From DASZUK01 sp963844575 (GTDB lineage: Bacteria > Actinomycetota > Acidimicrobiia > Acidimicrobiales > RAAP-2), in the NCBI GenBank assembly GCA_963844575.1, contig CAWJOU010000005.1, positions 2,170,001-2,234,000 of the forward strand: DNA of 64,000 nt, given 5' to 3'. Each line of letters opens with the position of its first letter. The first letter of the stretch is position 1. Below, one piece after another: positions 34,032-42,881 of the stretch. The position numbers and the translations under genes were made by a program. The notes beneath the pieces were generated by a model. That model did no database searches, was not told where the DNA came from, and saw nothing but the letters and a program-made list of their open reading frames with translations.

Positions 34032-37000
34032 TCAGCGCCGGCCGGTTGCCGGGATCTCCCGGACCGTGCCCGCGACGGCCGTCTCGCGGCCCGCGAGGCT
34101 CTCGTCCGGACGGGGGACCAGCTCGACCCAGAGGTGCCAGCCGAGGTAGCGGCCGCCCGGGAGCCCGTGGACGGGCAGCGGCGGCGCATGCATGAACCAC
34201 TTGCGCGACCGGACGATCCTGAACGACGGGAAGTCCTGCTCCACCCGGGCCTGGTCGTAGACCCGGGCGAACGGGTTCTTCGGCCCGTCGGTGTTGGCGT
34301 GGGTGAACCGCTCGAGCCGGAGGTAGTTCGAGAACCCCTCCCGCCGGGCGTTGTCGAGGTGGTCCCCGAGGATCCCGTCCGGCCGCCGGCGCAGGGGGGC
34401 CGCCGAGAGGAGGGCCAACCGGCGCAGCGTGGCGATCGAGACCCAGTAGTTCAGGGAGTTGCGGGCGTAGAGCATCGCGACGAGCCGTCCTTCGGGTCGT
34501 AGCACCCGGTGGATCTCGCGCTGGGCGCTCAGGATGTCCGGCACGTGGTGCAGGACGCCGTGGGAGAAGACGAGGTCGAACGAGTTGTCGGTCACCGGTA
34601 TGTCGACGACCGAGCCGCGGATGATCTCGGTGTACGGGAGCCCCCGCAGCTCGAGCCGCGTCCGCACCCGCTGGACCGACTCCTCGGTGACGTCGAGGCC
34701 GGTCCAGATGGCGCCCCGCCGGATGAGCTGCTCCGACTCGGCCCCCTGGCCGAGGCCGATCTCGAGGACCCGCTGGCCTTTCAGGTCGAGCCGGTCGAGG
34801 CAGCCGGGGATGTGCGACTCCATGCCGTAGCGGAGCTCGTCGTAGTCGTCGAAGAACCGCTCGTAGTCCTGGCGGTACCGGTCCGACAGGCCACCGACCA
34901 TCTCGTCGCCGCAGGGGTGCGACTCCCAGAAGGCGGCGATCGAAGCCTCGGAGGCCGCGCTGCCGTGCTCGCCGGAGATCGGGCTCGACGCCGGGATCGA
35001 CGTGCGGCCACCCTGGTTGCCCGAACCGTTTATCCCGCTCGAACCAGCCGAGCCGTTCTGTCCGTTTGCACCGCCGGGCATGTTCGAACCCGACGGCCCG
35101 TCCGACACGTCCGCCATGGCCGATACCGTAGACGCGCTCTGGGGGCTCACCAGGTCAGCGAGGCTCCAGCCGCCCGAGCGGGCCCGGTTCCGCCGGCGCG
35201 GATGGTCGATGGCGTAGCGGTAGATCGTCTCGAGCTCGGCGATGTTCTTGGTCGGGTGGAAGCGGCGCTCGTACGTCCGCCGGGCTTCCTGGCCGAGCTG
35301 GTCGAGCGAGACCGGGTCGTCCTCGACGACGTCGAAGATCCGGGCCAGGGCGGTGGCGTCGCCCGGCGGGTAGAGCAGCCCGTCGACGCCGTCGGCGATC
35401 ATGTCGACGAAGGAGCCGTGGGCGGTGGCGATCGGCGCCACGCCGGCGGCCATGGCCTCGGGGACGACGAGCCCGAACGGCTCGGGCCACTCCGACGGGG
35501 CGACGGCGACCCGGGCCCGGTGGACGAGCGCGGCGCACGCCTCGCGGTCGAGCAGTCCGACGACGTCGACGGACGGGCGGGTGCTGGCCCACGACCGGAG
35601 GGTGTCCTCGAGCGGGCCGGACCCGGCGAAGGCCAGCCGCAGCGTCGTCGCCGGCCGGCGCTCGAGGAACCGGTCCCAGGCCCGCATGAGGACGTGGACG
35701 CCCTTGGCCTCGGTGAAGCGGCCGGCGTAGACGACGAGCGGCTCGGCCTCGCCCCGCGGCGGGGCCGGGAGGACGAGGTTCGGCTTGACGAAGCACCGGT
35801 CGAGGGGGAACGCCATCGACTCCATCTCCTGGCGCTGAGCGTCGGACAGGAAGATGTACGCCGAGGGTACCGACCGCCAGATCGGCCGTTGGGTGGTCGT
35901 CGCGGCGGCGATCGGCAGGGTGGCGGCCGACGAGCCGCGGTAGCAGCCGTGCTGGACGCCCGGCCGCGGCACCTTCAACCCGACGCAGTCCCGGCAGGCC
36001 GCCCCGTCCCGGAAGAGGCTCCCGCCCGGGCAGATCAGCCGGTAGTTGTGCAGGGTGACCACCGTGGGGACCCCGCGGCGTTGGCAGGCGGTGAGCACGG
36101 CCGGGCTCAAGAGGGGGAACAGGTTGTGGACGTGCACGACGTCGGGCTGGAACTCGTCGAGCACCGGCGCGACGTCCCGGCCGGCCTTCGGGTTCCAGAC
36201 GACCTCGGCCGGGACGAGCGCCTTGCGGGCCGCCGAGAACGTGGCGATGTCGTCGCTGAACAGCTCGAACCGCCGGACGATGTGGCCGGCGTCGACCAGC
36301 GCGGCGTGCTCCTGGTCGACGACCCGGTCCTCGCCGCTCGGCGACGACGACCGGTAACGGTTGTGGACGACGAGGATCTTCATTGGCGCGGTACCTCCGG
36401 TTGGCCTGGCGGGGATGGACAGATCGAGGGTGGGGACGAACGGTCGGGTCGGCAGCCGGACCCCCGTCCCGGTGGCGACGGTCGGCCGGATCCGGCCGCC
36501 GGCGCCATTGCCGTTGGGGTGATTGCCGTTGTCGTGGCTGCCGTTGTGGTCGCCGAGCGGCCCGCCGGTCCGGCCTCCGTTCTGCTCCGGGCCGTGGTCC
36601 TGCTCCAGGGCACGGTCCGGCGCCGGCTCCTCGGCCATCAGGGTACCCCGGGCACTCAGCTCCTCGGCGGCCCGCTTGGAGGTGGCCCAGTGGACGACGA
36701 GCAGCCCGAGGGTCATCGTCGCCGTGCCGACCAGGGTGGCGACGGCCGCGCCGGTGATCCCGAACCGCTGGACGAGGACGATGGTGGCGACGATCGAGAC
36801 GACCAGGGAGATGGCGCTGATCGGGACCATCCGCTGGGCCTTCCGGGTGGCCTTCAGGCTGAGGATGGCGCCGAGGCCCCCGGCGGCGACCAGGACCGAG
36901 ACGGCGAGGATGTCGGCGACGGTGGCGAACTGGCCGAAGGCCTTCCCGTAGATGTGCACGAGGAGGGTCTGGCCGAAGAGGAAGATCGTCAGGGCGATGA

Positions 37001-37925
37001 GGCCCACGCTGAAGAGGCCGGCACCGGTGACGATCCGCTCGACCCGCCGCAATCCCGGCCACCCGCGCCTCTTCAGGGCCTTGGTGGCTTCGGGCAGCCC
37101 GATACTGCCGCCCGCTTGAATGAGGACCAGGGAAGGGCCGCTGACCAGGCTGTTGGCCGCCTTCAACCCCCCGATGCCCACCGGGCCCAGGAACGCGCTG
37201 GTCAGCACCGGGGTGGCTTCGTATGTGGCCTGGGCCATGGCGTTGACGGCGGCGATCCACTTGCTGAGTCCCCATCGTCCCCGGATCCGGGTGAACCCGC
37301 CCCGTAGGGAGGGCCGGGTGGAGAACTGCCACAGCCCGAAGAGGGCCCCGCCGAAAGCGCCGGCCCCCCAGGCGAAGATGGCCAGCAGGGCGGAGTGCAC
37401 ACCGGCCACGTAGAGCCCGGCGAAGGCCGCCACCTGGACCACGACGAAGACCACGTCGTTGACCAGCGCCTTCTGCGGCTTCGACTCCATGAACCCCACC
37501 CACCGCCAGTAGTCCTGGGCCAGGAGGAACGGCAGGCAGGGGGCCAGGCCGATGAAACAGATGCCGAACTGCCGCTGGTGCAGGGCGAGGAGGAAGACGC
37601 CGATGCCGGCGAAGACGACGGCCGAGGCCAGGCCCAGCGTGAGCTCGGCGGCCAGCCCGATGCGGACGTGCCGGGCGGCGTCCGGCTGGTGGATGTCGTT
37701 CTCGATCGACATCGGGTCGGTGATCAGGGACCGGTGCATGGCGGCGACGACCAGCCAACCGGCGTAGGCCAGGGAGTACGCGCCGAAGCCGGCGACGCCG
37801 GCCACCCGAGCGACGCCGACGCCGACCGCGAAGTTGGACAGCGACGACACGCACTGGTCGATCGCCGTCAGTCCGAACCGGACCGGCATCTTGTGGTGGC
37901 GGCCCGACCGCCGTCCGTCGGTCAT
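34032..37925 (-). CDS. trifunctional fusion: Wzx flippase, GT4 glycosyltransferase and methyltransferase
   Basis: 1297 residues in one frame. Residues 1 to about 430 are a 12-to-14-helix flippase (DQCVSSLSNFAVGVGVARVA), paralogous to 28992-30434. A Gly/Asn-rich linker follows (NGGRTGGPLGDHNGSHDNGN). Residues 515 to about 885 are a complete GT4 enzyme (MKILVVHNRYRSSSPSGEDR; EPFGLVVPEAMAAG near 813). A second Ser/Gly/Asn linker leads to a class I methyltransferase from about 1000 (VLEIGLGQGAESEQL near 1050, VFSHGVLHHVP). Met515 has GGAGGT 9 bases upstream, so a separate GT4 protein could also be made. The fusion would tie sugar addition, methylation and export of the repeat unit. It starts one base into the stop of the upstream GT4 gene. 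Confidence 0.88.
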   Translation of the reverse strand: MTDGRRSGRHHKMPVRFGLTAIDQCVSSLSNFAVGVGVARVAGVAGFGAYSLAYAGWLVVAAMHRSLITDPMSIENDIHQPDAARHVRIGLAAELTLGLASAVVFAGIGVFLLALHQRQFGICFIGLAPCLPFLLAQDYWRWVGFMESKPQKALVNDVVFVVVQVAAFAGLYVAGVHSALLAIFAWGAGAFGGALFGLWQFSTRPSLRGGFTRIRGRWGLSKWIAAVNAMAQATYEATPVLTSAFLGPVGIGGLKAANSLVSGPSLVLIQAGGSIGLPEATKALKRRGWPGLRRVERIVTGAGLFSVGLIALTIFLFGQTLLVHIYGKAFGQFATVADILAVSVLVAAGGLGAILSLKATRKAQRMVPISAISLVVSIVATIVLVQRFGITGAAVATLVGTATMTLGLLVVHWATSKRAAEELSARGTLMAEEPAPDRALEQDHGPEQNGGRTGGPLGDHNGSHDNGNHPNGNGAGGRIRPTVATGTGVRLPTRPFVPTLDLSIPARPTGGTAPMKILVVHNRYRSSSPSGEDRVVDQEHAALVDAGHIVRRFELFSDDIATFSAARKALVPAEVVWNPKAGRDVAPVLDEFQPDVVHVHNLFPLLSPAVLTACQRRGVPTVVTLHNYRLICPGGSLFRDGAACRDCVGLKVPRPGVQHGCYRGSSAATLPIAAATTTQRPIWRSVPSAYIFLSDAQRQEMESMAFPLDRCFVKPNLVLPAPPRGEAEPLVVYAGRFTEAKGVHVLMRAWDRFLERRPATTLRLAFAGSGPLEDTLRSWASTRPSVDVVGLLDREACAALVHRARVAVAPSEWPEPFGLVVPEAMAAGVAPIATAHGSFVDMIADGVDGLLYPPGDATALARIFDVVEDDPVSLDQLGQEARRTYERRFHPTKNIAELETIYRYAIDHPRRRNRARSGGWSLADLVSPQSASTVSAMADVSDGPSGSNMPGGANGQNGSAGSSGINGSGNQGGRTSIPASSPISGEHGSAASEASIAAFWESHPCGDEMVGGLSDRYRQDYERFFDDYDELRYGMESHIPGCLDRLDLKGQRVLEIGLGQGAESEQLIRRGAIWTGLDVTEESVQRVRTRLELRGLPYTEIIRGSVVDIPVTDNSFDLVFSHGVLHHVPDILSAQREIHRVLRPEGRLVAMLYARNSLNYWVSIATLRRLALLSAAPLRRRPDGILGDHLDNARREGFSNYLRLERFTHANTDGPKNPFARVYDQARVEQDFPSFRIVRSRKWFMHAPPLPVHGLPGGRYLGWHLWVELVPRPDESLAGRETAVAGTVREIPATGRR

Positions 37926-39205
37926 CAGGCCGGTTGGGGAAGTCCCTGGCGCGGGTCCTTCCGGGATGCGTCGACGGCCCCGCCGACCGGCACCGGCCGG
38001 CCGGCCACCGACGCCAGGAACCGGTGCAGGTCGGGGCAGACCGCGGCCGCGTCGTAGTGGTCGACGAACCGCTGGCGGGCCGCCGCGCCCATCCGCGCTC
38101 GGGCCGGCTCGTCGTCGAGCAGCTCGATCAGGACGCCGGCCGCGCCGTCGGGGTCACCGAGGTCCCAGAACCGCCCTTCGACCGCGTCGTCGAAGAGCGT
38201 CGGGATCCCGCCGACCGGCGGGGCGACGACGGGAACGCCGGCCGCCATGGCCTCGATGAGGGCGAGGCCGAAGACCTCGCTCTTGGCGGAATGGGCGTAG
38301 GCCCGGTAGCCGGCGAGCCGGTAGCCGGCGTCCGGGACGTAGCCGAGCAGCCGGACCTGGTCGGCGATCCCGAGCGTCTCGGCCTGGTCGAGCAGGTGCC
38401 GCCGTTCCGGCCCGGCACCGGCGATCTCCAGCGTGTAGCGCCGGCCGCGCCGCTTGGCCGCGGCCAGGGTGTCGAGGAGGAACCGGTGGTTCTTGCGCGG
38501 CTCGAGCGTACCGATGCTCAGCAGGTCGGCCCGCCGGGCCACGCCGACCGGCACGGGCTGGACGGTCAGGAAGTTGGGGATCGTCGCCGTCGGGACGTCG
38601 ACTTCGCCGGTCCAGAGATCCTGGCGGGCCGACTCGGAGACGAAGACGACGCCGTCGACGCGGTCGAGGACGCGGCGTTCGAGCGCCCGGATCGAGCGGA
38701 ACACGCGGCCGTCGTCGGGGATGAGGCCCTTGCCGACCCACTCGTCGGCCTGGGAGACCGCGAAGTGGACCGCCATGACGACCTTCTGGCGCGAGCTCCG
38801 CCGGGCCCGGAGGGCGGCCAGCGCCGACACCGGGCACTGGCAGTAGACGATCGCGTCCTCGACCGTCGCCAGCTGGCGGCGGAGGGCCTGCTGCAAGAAG
38901 ACGACGTGCCCGAACCGGTACCACGCCACGTCCGCCGATCCGCTGAACGGAGCGACGAGCCGCCGGATGCCGAAGGTCGCGTCCCGGACGACGCCGCCGT
39001 AGGAGAACGGCGTGACGAGCGAGACCGGCACGGCCTCGGCTTCCAGGAAGCGGATGAGCTCGACGAAGTGGGTCTGGACGCCGTTGCCGCCGCTCGGCGG
39101 CAGCAACGTGGCGATGACTACCGGGACGGACGGCGGGCCGTTCGGGCGGTCGCCGACGCCTTCGGCCGGGCTCAGTCCGGCGTTGGTCCCGCTTTGCTGT
39201 TCCAC
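37925..39205 (-). CDS. glycosyltransferase family 4
   Basis: 426 residues from a GTG at 39205. After about 28 disordered residues a GT-B fold starts (VVIATLLPPSGGNGVQTHFV). The donor-binding half has LLSIGTLEPRKNHRFLLDTL and SEVFGLALIEAMAAGVPVVA with the E-x7-E pattern of retaining GT4 enzymes. It would add a sugar to the lipid-linked unit in the cytoplasm. Its stop overlaps the ATG of the trifunctional gene (TGATG). The GTATCAC motif lies only 27 bases before the start. A short basic tail ends the protein. Confidence 0.88.
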   Translation of the reverse strand: MEQQSGTNAGLSPAEGVGDRPNGPPSVPVVIATLLPPSGGNGVQTHFVELIRFLEAEAVPVSLVTPFSYGGVVRDATFGIRRLVAPFSGSADVAWYRFGHVVFLQQALRRQLATVEDAIVYCQCPVSALAALRARRSSRQKVVMAVHFAVSQADEWVGKGLIPDDGRVFRSIRALERRVLDRVDGVVFVSESARQDLWTGEVDVPTATIPNFLTVQPVPVGVARRADLLSIGTLEPRKNHRFLLDTLAAAKRRGRRYTLEIAGAGPERRHLLDQAETLGIADQVRLLGYVPDAGYRLAGYRAYAHSAKSEVFGLALIEAMAAGVPVVAPPVGGIPTLFDDAVEGRFWDLGDPDGAAGVLIELLDDEPARARMGAAARQRFVDHYDAAAVCPDLHRFLASVAGRPVPVGGAVDASRKDPRQGLPQPA

Positions 39206-39231
39206 CCTCGAAAGAGCCGATTCGGCCTCTC

Positions 39232-39238
39232 GTGATAC
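39232..39238 (-). promoter_or_regulatory. GTATCAC motif before the GT4/fusion operon
   Basis: Reads CGATGTATCACGAG on the minus strand, 27 bases before the GTG at 39205. This close spacing limits how it can act: it must overlap the promoter or lie in the short leader. Confidence 0.5.
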
Positions 39239-39266
39239 ATCGTCGACCCCCGGCCGACGTGGGGCG

Positions 39267-39731
39267 TCAGGCGACCTCGGCAGCCCATTCGACGTGGGAG
39301 AACGTCGACGCCGAGTCGAGCTCGGCGTGGCCCAGGAGGTCCCGCAGCGCGGTCACCGCGTCGCGGGCGAGCAGCGCCTGGTCGATGACGACGATGCCGG
39401 CGTCGCGCAGCCGGCACACGGTCGGCTCACCCGGCTGGGCGGTCAGGGCGACCACGGCCACCTCGGCCGCCTGCAGGATGCCCACGAGCTCGGTGACGTC
39501 GGCGTCGTCGAGGTAGTCGACGTTGAGCAGCGCCAGCTCCGGACCCCACTGGACGGCGTCCCGGAGGTGCGCGGGCGTGACCGGAAGAGCGAAGCGGGCG
39601 GTGACCCCGCAGGCCGACAGCGCGGTGACGAGCGCCTCGGCTGAGAACAGGTCGTCGTCCAGGACGATCGCCCGGTGGTCGCGCCACTGTGGGGACGTCA
39701 AATTCCGAACCAACTGCCCGATGGGCTCCAT
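39267..39731 (-). CDS. receiver-only response-regulator-like protein without phosphoacceptor Asp
   Basis: 154 residues from the ATG at 39731 (GGCGGAG upstream); an extended frame back to 39770 exists. The sequence AIVLDDDLFSAEALVTALSA and the following strands align with the receiver half of the LuxR-type regulator at 42031-42816 (shared TARFALPV, VGIL.QAE..VAV). No DNA-binding domain follows. At the phosphorylation site LLNVD has Asn where receivers have Asp. It may be a pseudo-receiver that acts by protein contact, for example on the LuxR paralogue. Both genes share a conserved leader, so they are probably co-controlled. Confidence 0.7.
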   Translation of the reverse strand: MEPIGQLVRNLTSPQWRDHRAIVLDDDLFSAEALVTALSACGVTARFALPVTPAHLRDAVQWGPELALLNVDYLDDADVTELVGILQAAEVAVVALTAQPGEPTVCRLRDAGIVVIDQALLARDAVTALRDLLGHAELDSASTFSHVEWAAEVA

Positions 39732-39785
39732 GGCTACTCCGCCTCGCCTCGGTCCCGAGTGAAGCACCACCCGGGAGGTTTCTCC

Positions 39786-39849
39786 GCCACGGGTAAGCCG
39801 GTTTCGCCCTCGCTCCCCGTGGCCTTACGGCGACCAACTACAGCCACGG
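39786..39849 (-). ncRNA. conserved structured leader, copy A (candidate cis-regulatory RNA)
   Basis: Two blocks are identical to copy B at 42882-42935: 39799-39817 (19 bases) and 39827-39840 (14 bases, the loop). Between them the 7-bp stem CCGTGGC/GCCACGG (39817-39823 with 39843-39849) is replaced in copy B by CTGCAGG/CCTGCAG, so pairing is kept while sequence changes. Here the 3' strand of the RNA stem can instead pair with 39786-39793 (8 bp), giving two exclusive folds. It lies about 70 bases before the start at 39731. I do not recognise a known riboswitch class. Confidence 0.6.
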
Positions 39850-40057
39850 ATCAATACGTCAAACCCAGCGACAGAGTAACGACGAGGGGGTCGACCGTCA
39901 ACCACCCTATCGAGCCAGGTGATGGTACTCATGATGTGGATTTCCGGTGTCTGTCGGGGCCGGCGAGCGAGCGACGGAACGGCGTCGTGACGGGCCGTCG
40001 CCGGTGCCTCGTCGGGCCTTCGCCGCGGCCTCCTCATGGGGCCTTCTCGCCGCGCTT

Positions 40058-40206
40058 CTTCGGGTCTTTTCCGATTCCGGTTCGAGACGGCCGCCCGAAG
40101 GGAAAGACCAGTATCAGCGGCGGTTGGCGTCGCTCTGTCAGCTGCAGAGTGTCCTGAAGTGCTGGTCCTGGACCCGTGCCGTCGTCGGCTCGAGCCGGGT
40201 GGGTCC
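40058..40206 (+). other. structured leader region of the dioxygenase-like gene
   Basis: CTTCGGG (40058-40064) can pair with CCCGAAG (40094-40100), and GGTCTTTTCC (40063-40072) with GGGAAAGACC (40100-40109, one mismatch). The pairs cross, so they form either a pseudoknot or two alternative folds. A further stem GGACCC/GGGTCC (40170-40175, 40201-40206) stands 27 bases before the GTG at 40234. The rest of the spacer 39850-40233 holds no gene that I can support. Confidence 0.4.
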
Positions 40207-40233
40207 ATGAGTTGGAAGAGAGCGTAAGGATAA

Positions 40234-41139
40234 GTGCCGATTGTCCATTCCCTCACGGACGCGGAGGTGCCCGACGCGGCCCGGCGACGGTCGCTGTTCT
40301 CGGGCGACGTGTTCGTCTACAGCCCGCGCCCGACCACCGTCGCGTTCTGCGCGGCAACCCGGAACGTCATCGAGCAGATGCTCGGCGACGAGCCAGGGTG
40401 GGCGCAGCAGCGAATGTCGGAGACCGAGTTCGCGGTCCTGTTCAAGGCGGCGGCCCGGAACTTCAGCCACGTGGTCACCGACCTGGCCAGTGGGGTTGTC
40501 GCCGACTTCGACTGCGACCCGGCGACGACGTTCATCGGCGCCCCGTCCCTGACGGCGACGACCGGCCGCGGTTTCATCGCCCACGGCCTCGGCGTCCCGC
40601 AGCATCCGCACCGCGACACCTGGTACGCCGCGTCGCCGTGCCAGCTCAACTGGTGGCTGCCGCTCTACGACCTCGACGCCAGTGCGGCGTTCGCGTTCCA
40701 TCCGGCCTACTGGGACCTGCCGATCCAGAACAGCTCGTCCGACTTCGACTACGAGGAGTGGAGCGACGCGGACCGCCTCGGCCAGGCCGCGACGGCCGCC
40801 GAGCTGTTCGCCCAGCCGCGCCCGCTGGCGCCGATCGAGCTGGACCCGGAGCTCCGGGTGAGCTGCCCGGCCGGCGGGGCGATCCTCTCGTCGGTGGCCC
40901 AGCTCTACTCGACCGTCCCCAACGAGACGCTGAAGACGTACTTCAGCGTGCACTTCCAGACGGTGAGCGAAGAGGATCTCGAGAACGGCGAAGGCGCGTC
41001 CAACGTCGACGCCGACCCCCGCGGCACGTCGCTGGCCGGCTTCGTCCGTTGCAGCGACCTCAGTCCGATCCCGCCGTCCGTCGTCCAGCGGGACCTGGAG
41101 CGGCGCCAGTTCGAGACCGCCCGGCGGCGGTCGATCTGA
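40234..41139 (+). CDS. putative Fe(II)/2-oxoglutarate dioxygenase-like protein
   Basis: 301 residues from a GTG with AAGGA upstream. The segment HGLGVPQHPHRDTWYAA holds a HxD pair (His126, Asp128), followed by a beta-strand pattern (QLNWWLPLYDLDASAAFAFH) and a late His240 in TYFSVHFQTV. This resembles the HxD...H iron facial triad of phytanoyl-CoA-type dioxygenases, but the overall similarity is weak, so the call is tentative. Such an enzyme could hydroxylate a sugar, lipid or amino acid of the EPS precursor. The next gene, a methyltransferase, starts 18 bases later on the same strand. Confidence 0.5.
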   Translation: MPIVHSLTDAEVPDAARRRSLFSGDVFVYSPRPTTVAFCAATRNVIEQMLGDEPGWAQQRMSETEFAVLFKAAARNFSHVVTDLASGVVADFDCDPATTFIGAPSLTATTGRGFIAHGLGVPQHPHRDTWYAASPCQLNWWLPLYDLDASAAFAFHPAYWDLPIQNSSSDFDYEEWSDADRLGQAATAAELFAQPRPLAPIELDPELRVSCPAGGAILSSVAQLYSTVPNETLKTYFSVHFQTVSEEDLENGEGASNVDADPRGTSLAGFVRCSDLSPIPPSVVQRDLERRQFETARRRSI

Positions 41140-41156
41140 CGGGGCCGGTACCGGTC

Positions 41157-41993
41157 GTGGCCGCCCGGGCCGACACCCGCCCGATCGTCTCGCGCTGCCT
41201 CAAGCGCCCGTTGAAGGCGGCCAGCCGACCCGTCGTCCGGCGGATCGACGACGCCCGCGACCGGCGGCACGGCGTGCCGGTGCCGCCGTGGTCGCTTCGT
41301 TCCCAAGTGCCCGGCGACTTCCGGGCGGTCGGCCGGGCTTTCCTCGGCTACATGGTCGATCTCGGCGGCCTTCGGCCGGACGACCGCCTGCTCGACATCG
41401 GCTGCCGGGCCGGGCGGATGACCATTCCGCTGACCGGCTACCTCGTCCCCGACGGCGCGTACGACGCGGTTGACGACTGGCCGGAGGGCACCGCGTGGTG
41501 CCAGCAGGTCATCACGACCCGGTACTCGAACTTCCGCTTTCGCCAGCTGTCGATGGGCGGGCCGCCGCCGGTGGCCGGCGCCACCGAGGCGACCCGGCCG
41601 GCGGCGGCGGACGCGACGGCACCGGTGCCCGAACCGGTGCCCGAACCGCTGCCCTACGCCGACGCGACGTTCGACTTCGTCACGCTCGGCGCCATCCTCC
41701 AGCTGACGCCCGAGGCGTTCGACTGGTACCTCGCCGAGGCGGCTCGGGTCATCCGACCGGGAGGGACCTACTTCGGCACGTGGTTCTTGTGGAACGACAG
41801 CCGGCCCGACGAGGATCGGCCAGCGGGGAGCCGGACCGGGGTGGCGCCGGCCATCGCGTGCACCGAGGACGAGGCCCGCCGCCGGCTCGGGTCACTCGGC
41901 TTGACGGTCGACGCCGTGCACCGCGGCGCCTGGGACGGCTACGAACCGTCGTTGAGCCACCAGGATCTCGTCATCGCCCGTAAGGCGGAATGA
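41157..41993 (+). CDS. class I SAM-dependent methyltransferase
   Basis: 278 residues if the GTG at 41157 is used; the start is uncertain because no strong ribosome site is seen. After a basic N-terminus (SRCLKRPLKAASRPVVRRID) the SAM motif reads LLDIGCRAGRMTIPL, close to the DxGxGxG consensus. Post-motif FVTLGAILQLTP and AARVIRPGGTYFGTWF complete the fold. A proline/alanine-rich insert (about residues 140-165) is unusual. FRAVGRAFLGYMVDLGGL is typical of methyltransferases in glycan loci. It probably forms an operon with the dioxygenase-like gene, for a two-step decoration. Confidence 0.75.
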   Translation: MAARADTRPIVSRCLKRPLKAASRPVVRRIDDARDRRHGVPVPPWSLRSQVPGDFRAVGRAFLGYMVDLGGLRPDDRLLDIGCRAGRMTIPLTGYLVPDGAYDAVDDWPEGTAWCQQVITTRYSNFRFRQLSMGGPPPVAGATEATRPAAADATAPVPEPVPEPLPYADATFDFVTLGAILQLTPEAFDWYLAEAARVIRPGGTYFGTWFLWNDSRPDEDRPAGSRTGVAPAIACTEDEARRRLGSLGLTVDAVHRGAWDGYEPSLSHQDLVIARKAE

Positions 41994-42030
41994 CGGCCGC
42001 CGGGCGAGCGGCCGGGCGACCCGACGCCGG

Positions 42031-42816
42031 CTAGGCCGAACGGGCCAGGAGCGTCGGCTCGCCGCCGGCCACCGCGTCGTAGGCCCAGCCGGCCTGGCGG
42101 GCCAGCGCGGCGACGGCCAGCTGCGAGTTGACCCCGAGCTTCTGGAGGATCGCCTTGATCTGCGAGCGCACCGTCGAGATCGAGACGGACGCCCGCCGGG
42201 CGATCTCGTCGGCGCAGTGCCCGTCCATCAGCTCGGACAGCACGTACTTCTCTCGTTCGGTCAGGACGTCGAACGGCGCCAGCTTGGCCCGGCGGGCCCG
42301 GGACTCCCGCTGGTACGGCTCGGTCAGCCGCTGCTTCATCTCCTCGGTCATGACGACGTCGCCGGCGAGCATGCGGACGATGATGCCGACGAGCTCGTTG
42401 AGCTGTGAGCTCTTGTCGACGACCGACGACGCACCGGCTTGGATGCACTGGCCGAGGAGGAAGCCGTCCCGGTTCCCGCCCATGACGGCCACCGGGATCT
42501 CGGCCTGGTGGAGGATACCCACGCACTCGATGCTGGTGGCCGGGTCGACCGAGTCGATGTCGATCAGGGCGAGGCCGGGCTTCCAGCTGACGAGGTCCCG
42601 CACGTGGTCGGCGGCGACCGGAAGGGCGAACCGGGCGGTGAAGTGGATCTGGCTCAGCGCCAGGACGATCGCTTCGGCGGTGAGCAGGTTGCCGTCGATG
42701 ACGAGGATGCGCGCGCCCTCCGTCGGCGAACGCTCCATCGAGGGGAGGCTGGACGTCCCGTGCGCCCGAACTTCGATGTCCCCGCGTTCATGACGCAAGG
42801 ACTCCACGACATCCAT
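42031..42816 (-). CDS. LuxR/NarL-type response regulator
   Basis: 261 residues. A receiver-like domain (ARILVIDGNLLTAEAIVLAL) has the phosphorylatable Asp position intact (LALIDIDS) and a Lys (VVDKSS), but one of the paired N-terminal acidic residues is missing. The C-terminal GerE-type HTH is clear (FDVLTEREKYVLSELMDG, ADEIARRASVSISTVRSQIK). No histidine kinase is nearby. The ATG at 42816 has AAAGGT upstream; a second possible start is MERSPTEG further in. The structured leader B and a GTATCAC motif lie upstream. It is a good candidate for the local EPS regulator. Confidence 0.85.
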   Translation of the reverse strand: MDVVESLRHERGDIEVRAHGTSSLPSMERSPTEGARILVIDGNLLTAEAIVLALSQIHFTARFALPVAADHVRDLVSWKPGLALIDIDSVDPATSIECVGILHQAEIPVAVMGGNRDGFLLGQCIQAGASSVVDKSSQLNELVGIIVRMLAGDVVMTEEMKQRLTEPYQRESRARRAKLAPFDVLTEREKYVLSELMDGHCADEIARRASVSISTVRSQIKAILQKLGVNSQLAVAALARQAGWAYDAVAGGEPTLLARSA

Positions 42817-42881
42817 ACCGACCTTTTCCCGCTCCTGGATCGGGCCTCGGACTCCGCTGCCGAGGCAACAATCGGGAAGGT

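Noticed and set aside
34509..37307. A 932-codon open frame on the plus strand
   Set aside because: It is antisense to the flippase-GT4-methyltransferase fusion, has the Gly/Arg/Val/Asp-rich composition of high-GC shadow frames and no recognisable domain.
36383..37925. Splitting the 1297-codon fusion into separate genes
   Set aside because: There is no stop codon between the domains. The internal ribosome site is reported as an observation only.
39786..39849. Identification of the shared leader as a c-di-GMP (GEMM) or c-di-AMP (ydaO) riboswitch
   Set aside because: GGGCGAAACC resembles the GGGCAAACC box of GEMM, but the rest of either consensus is absent, so I leave it as an unknown element.
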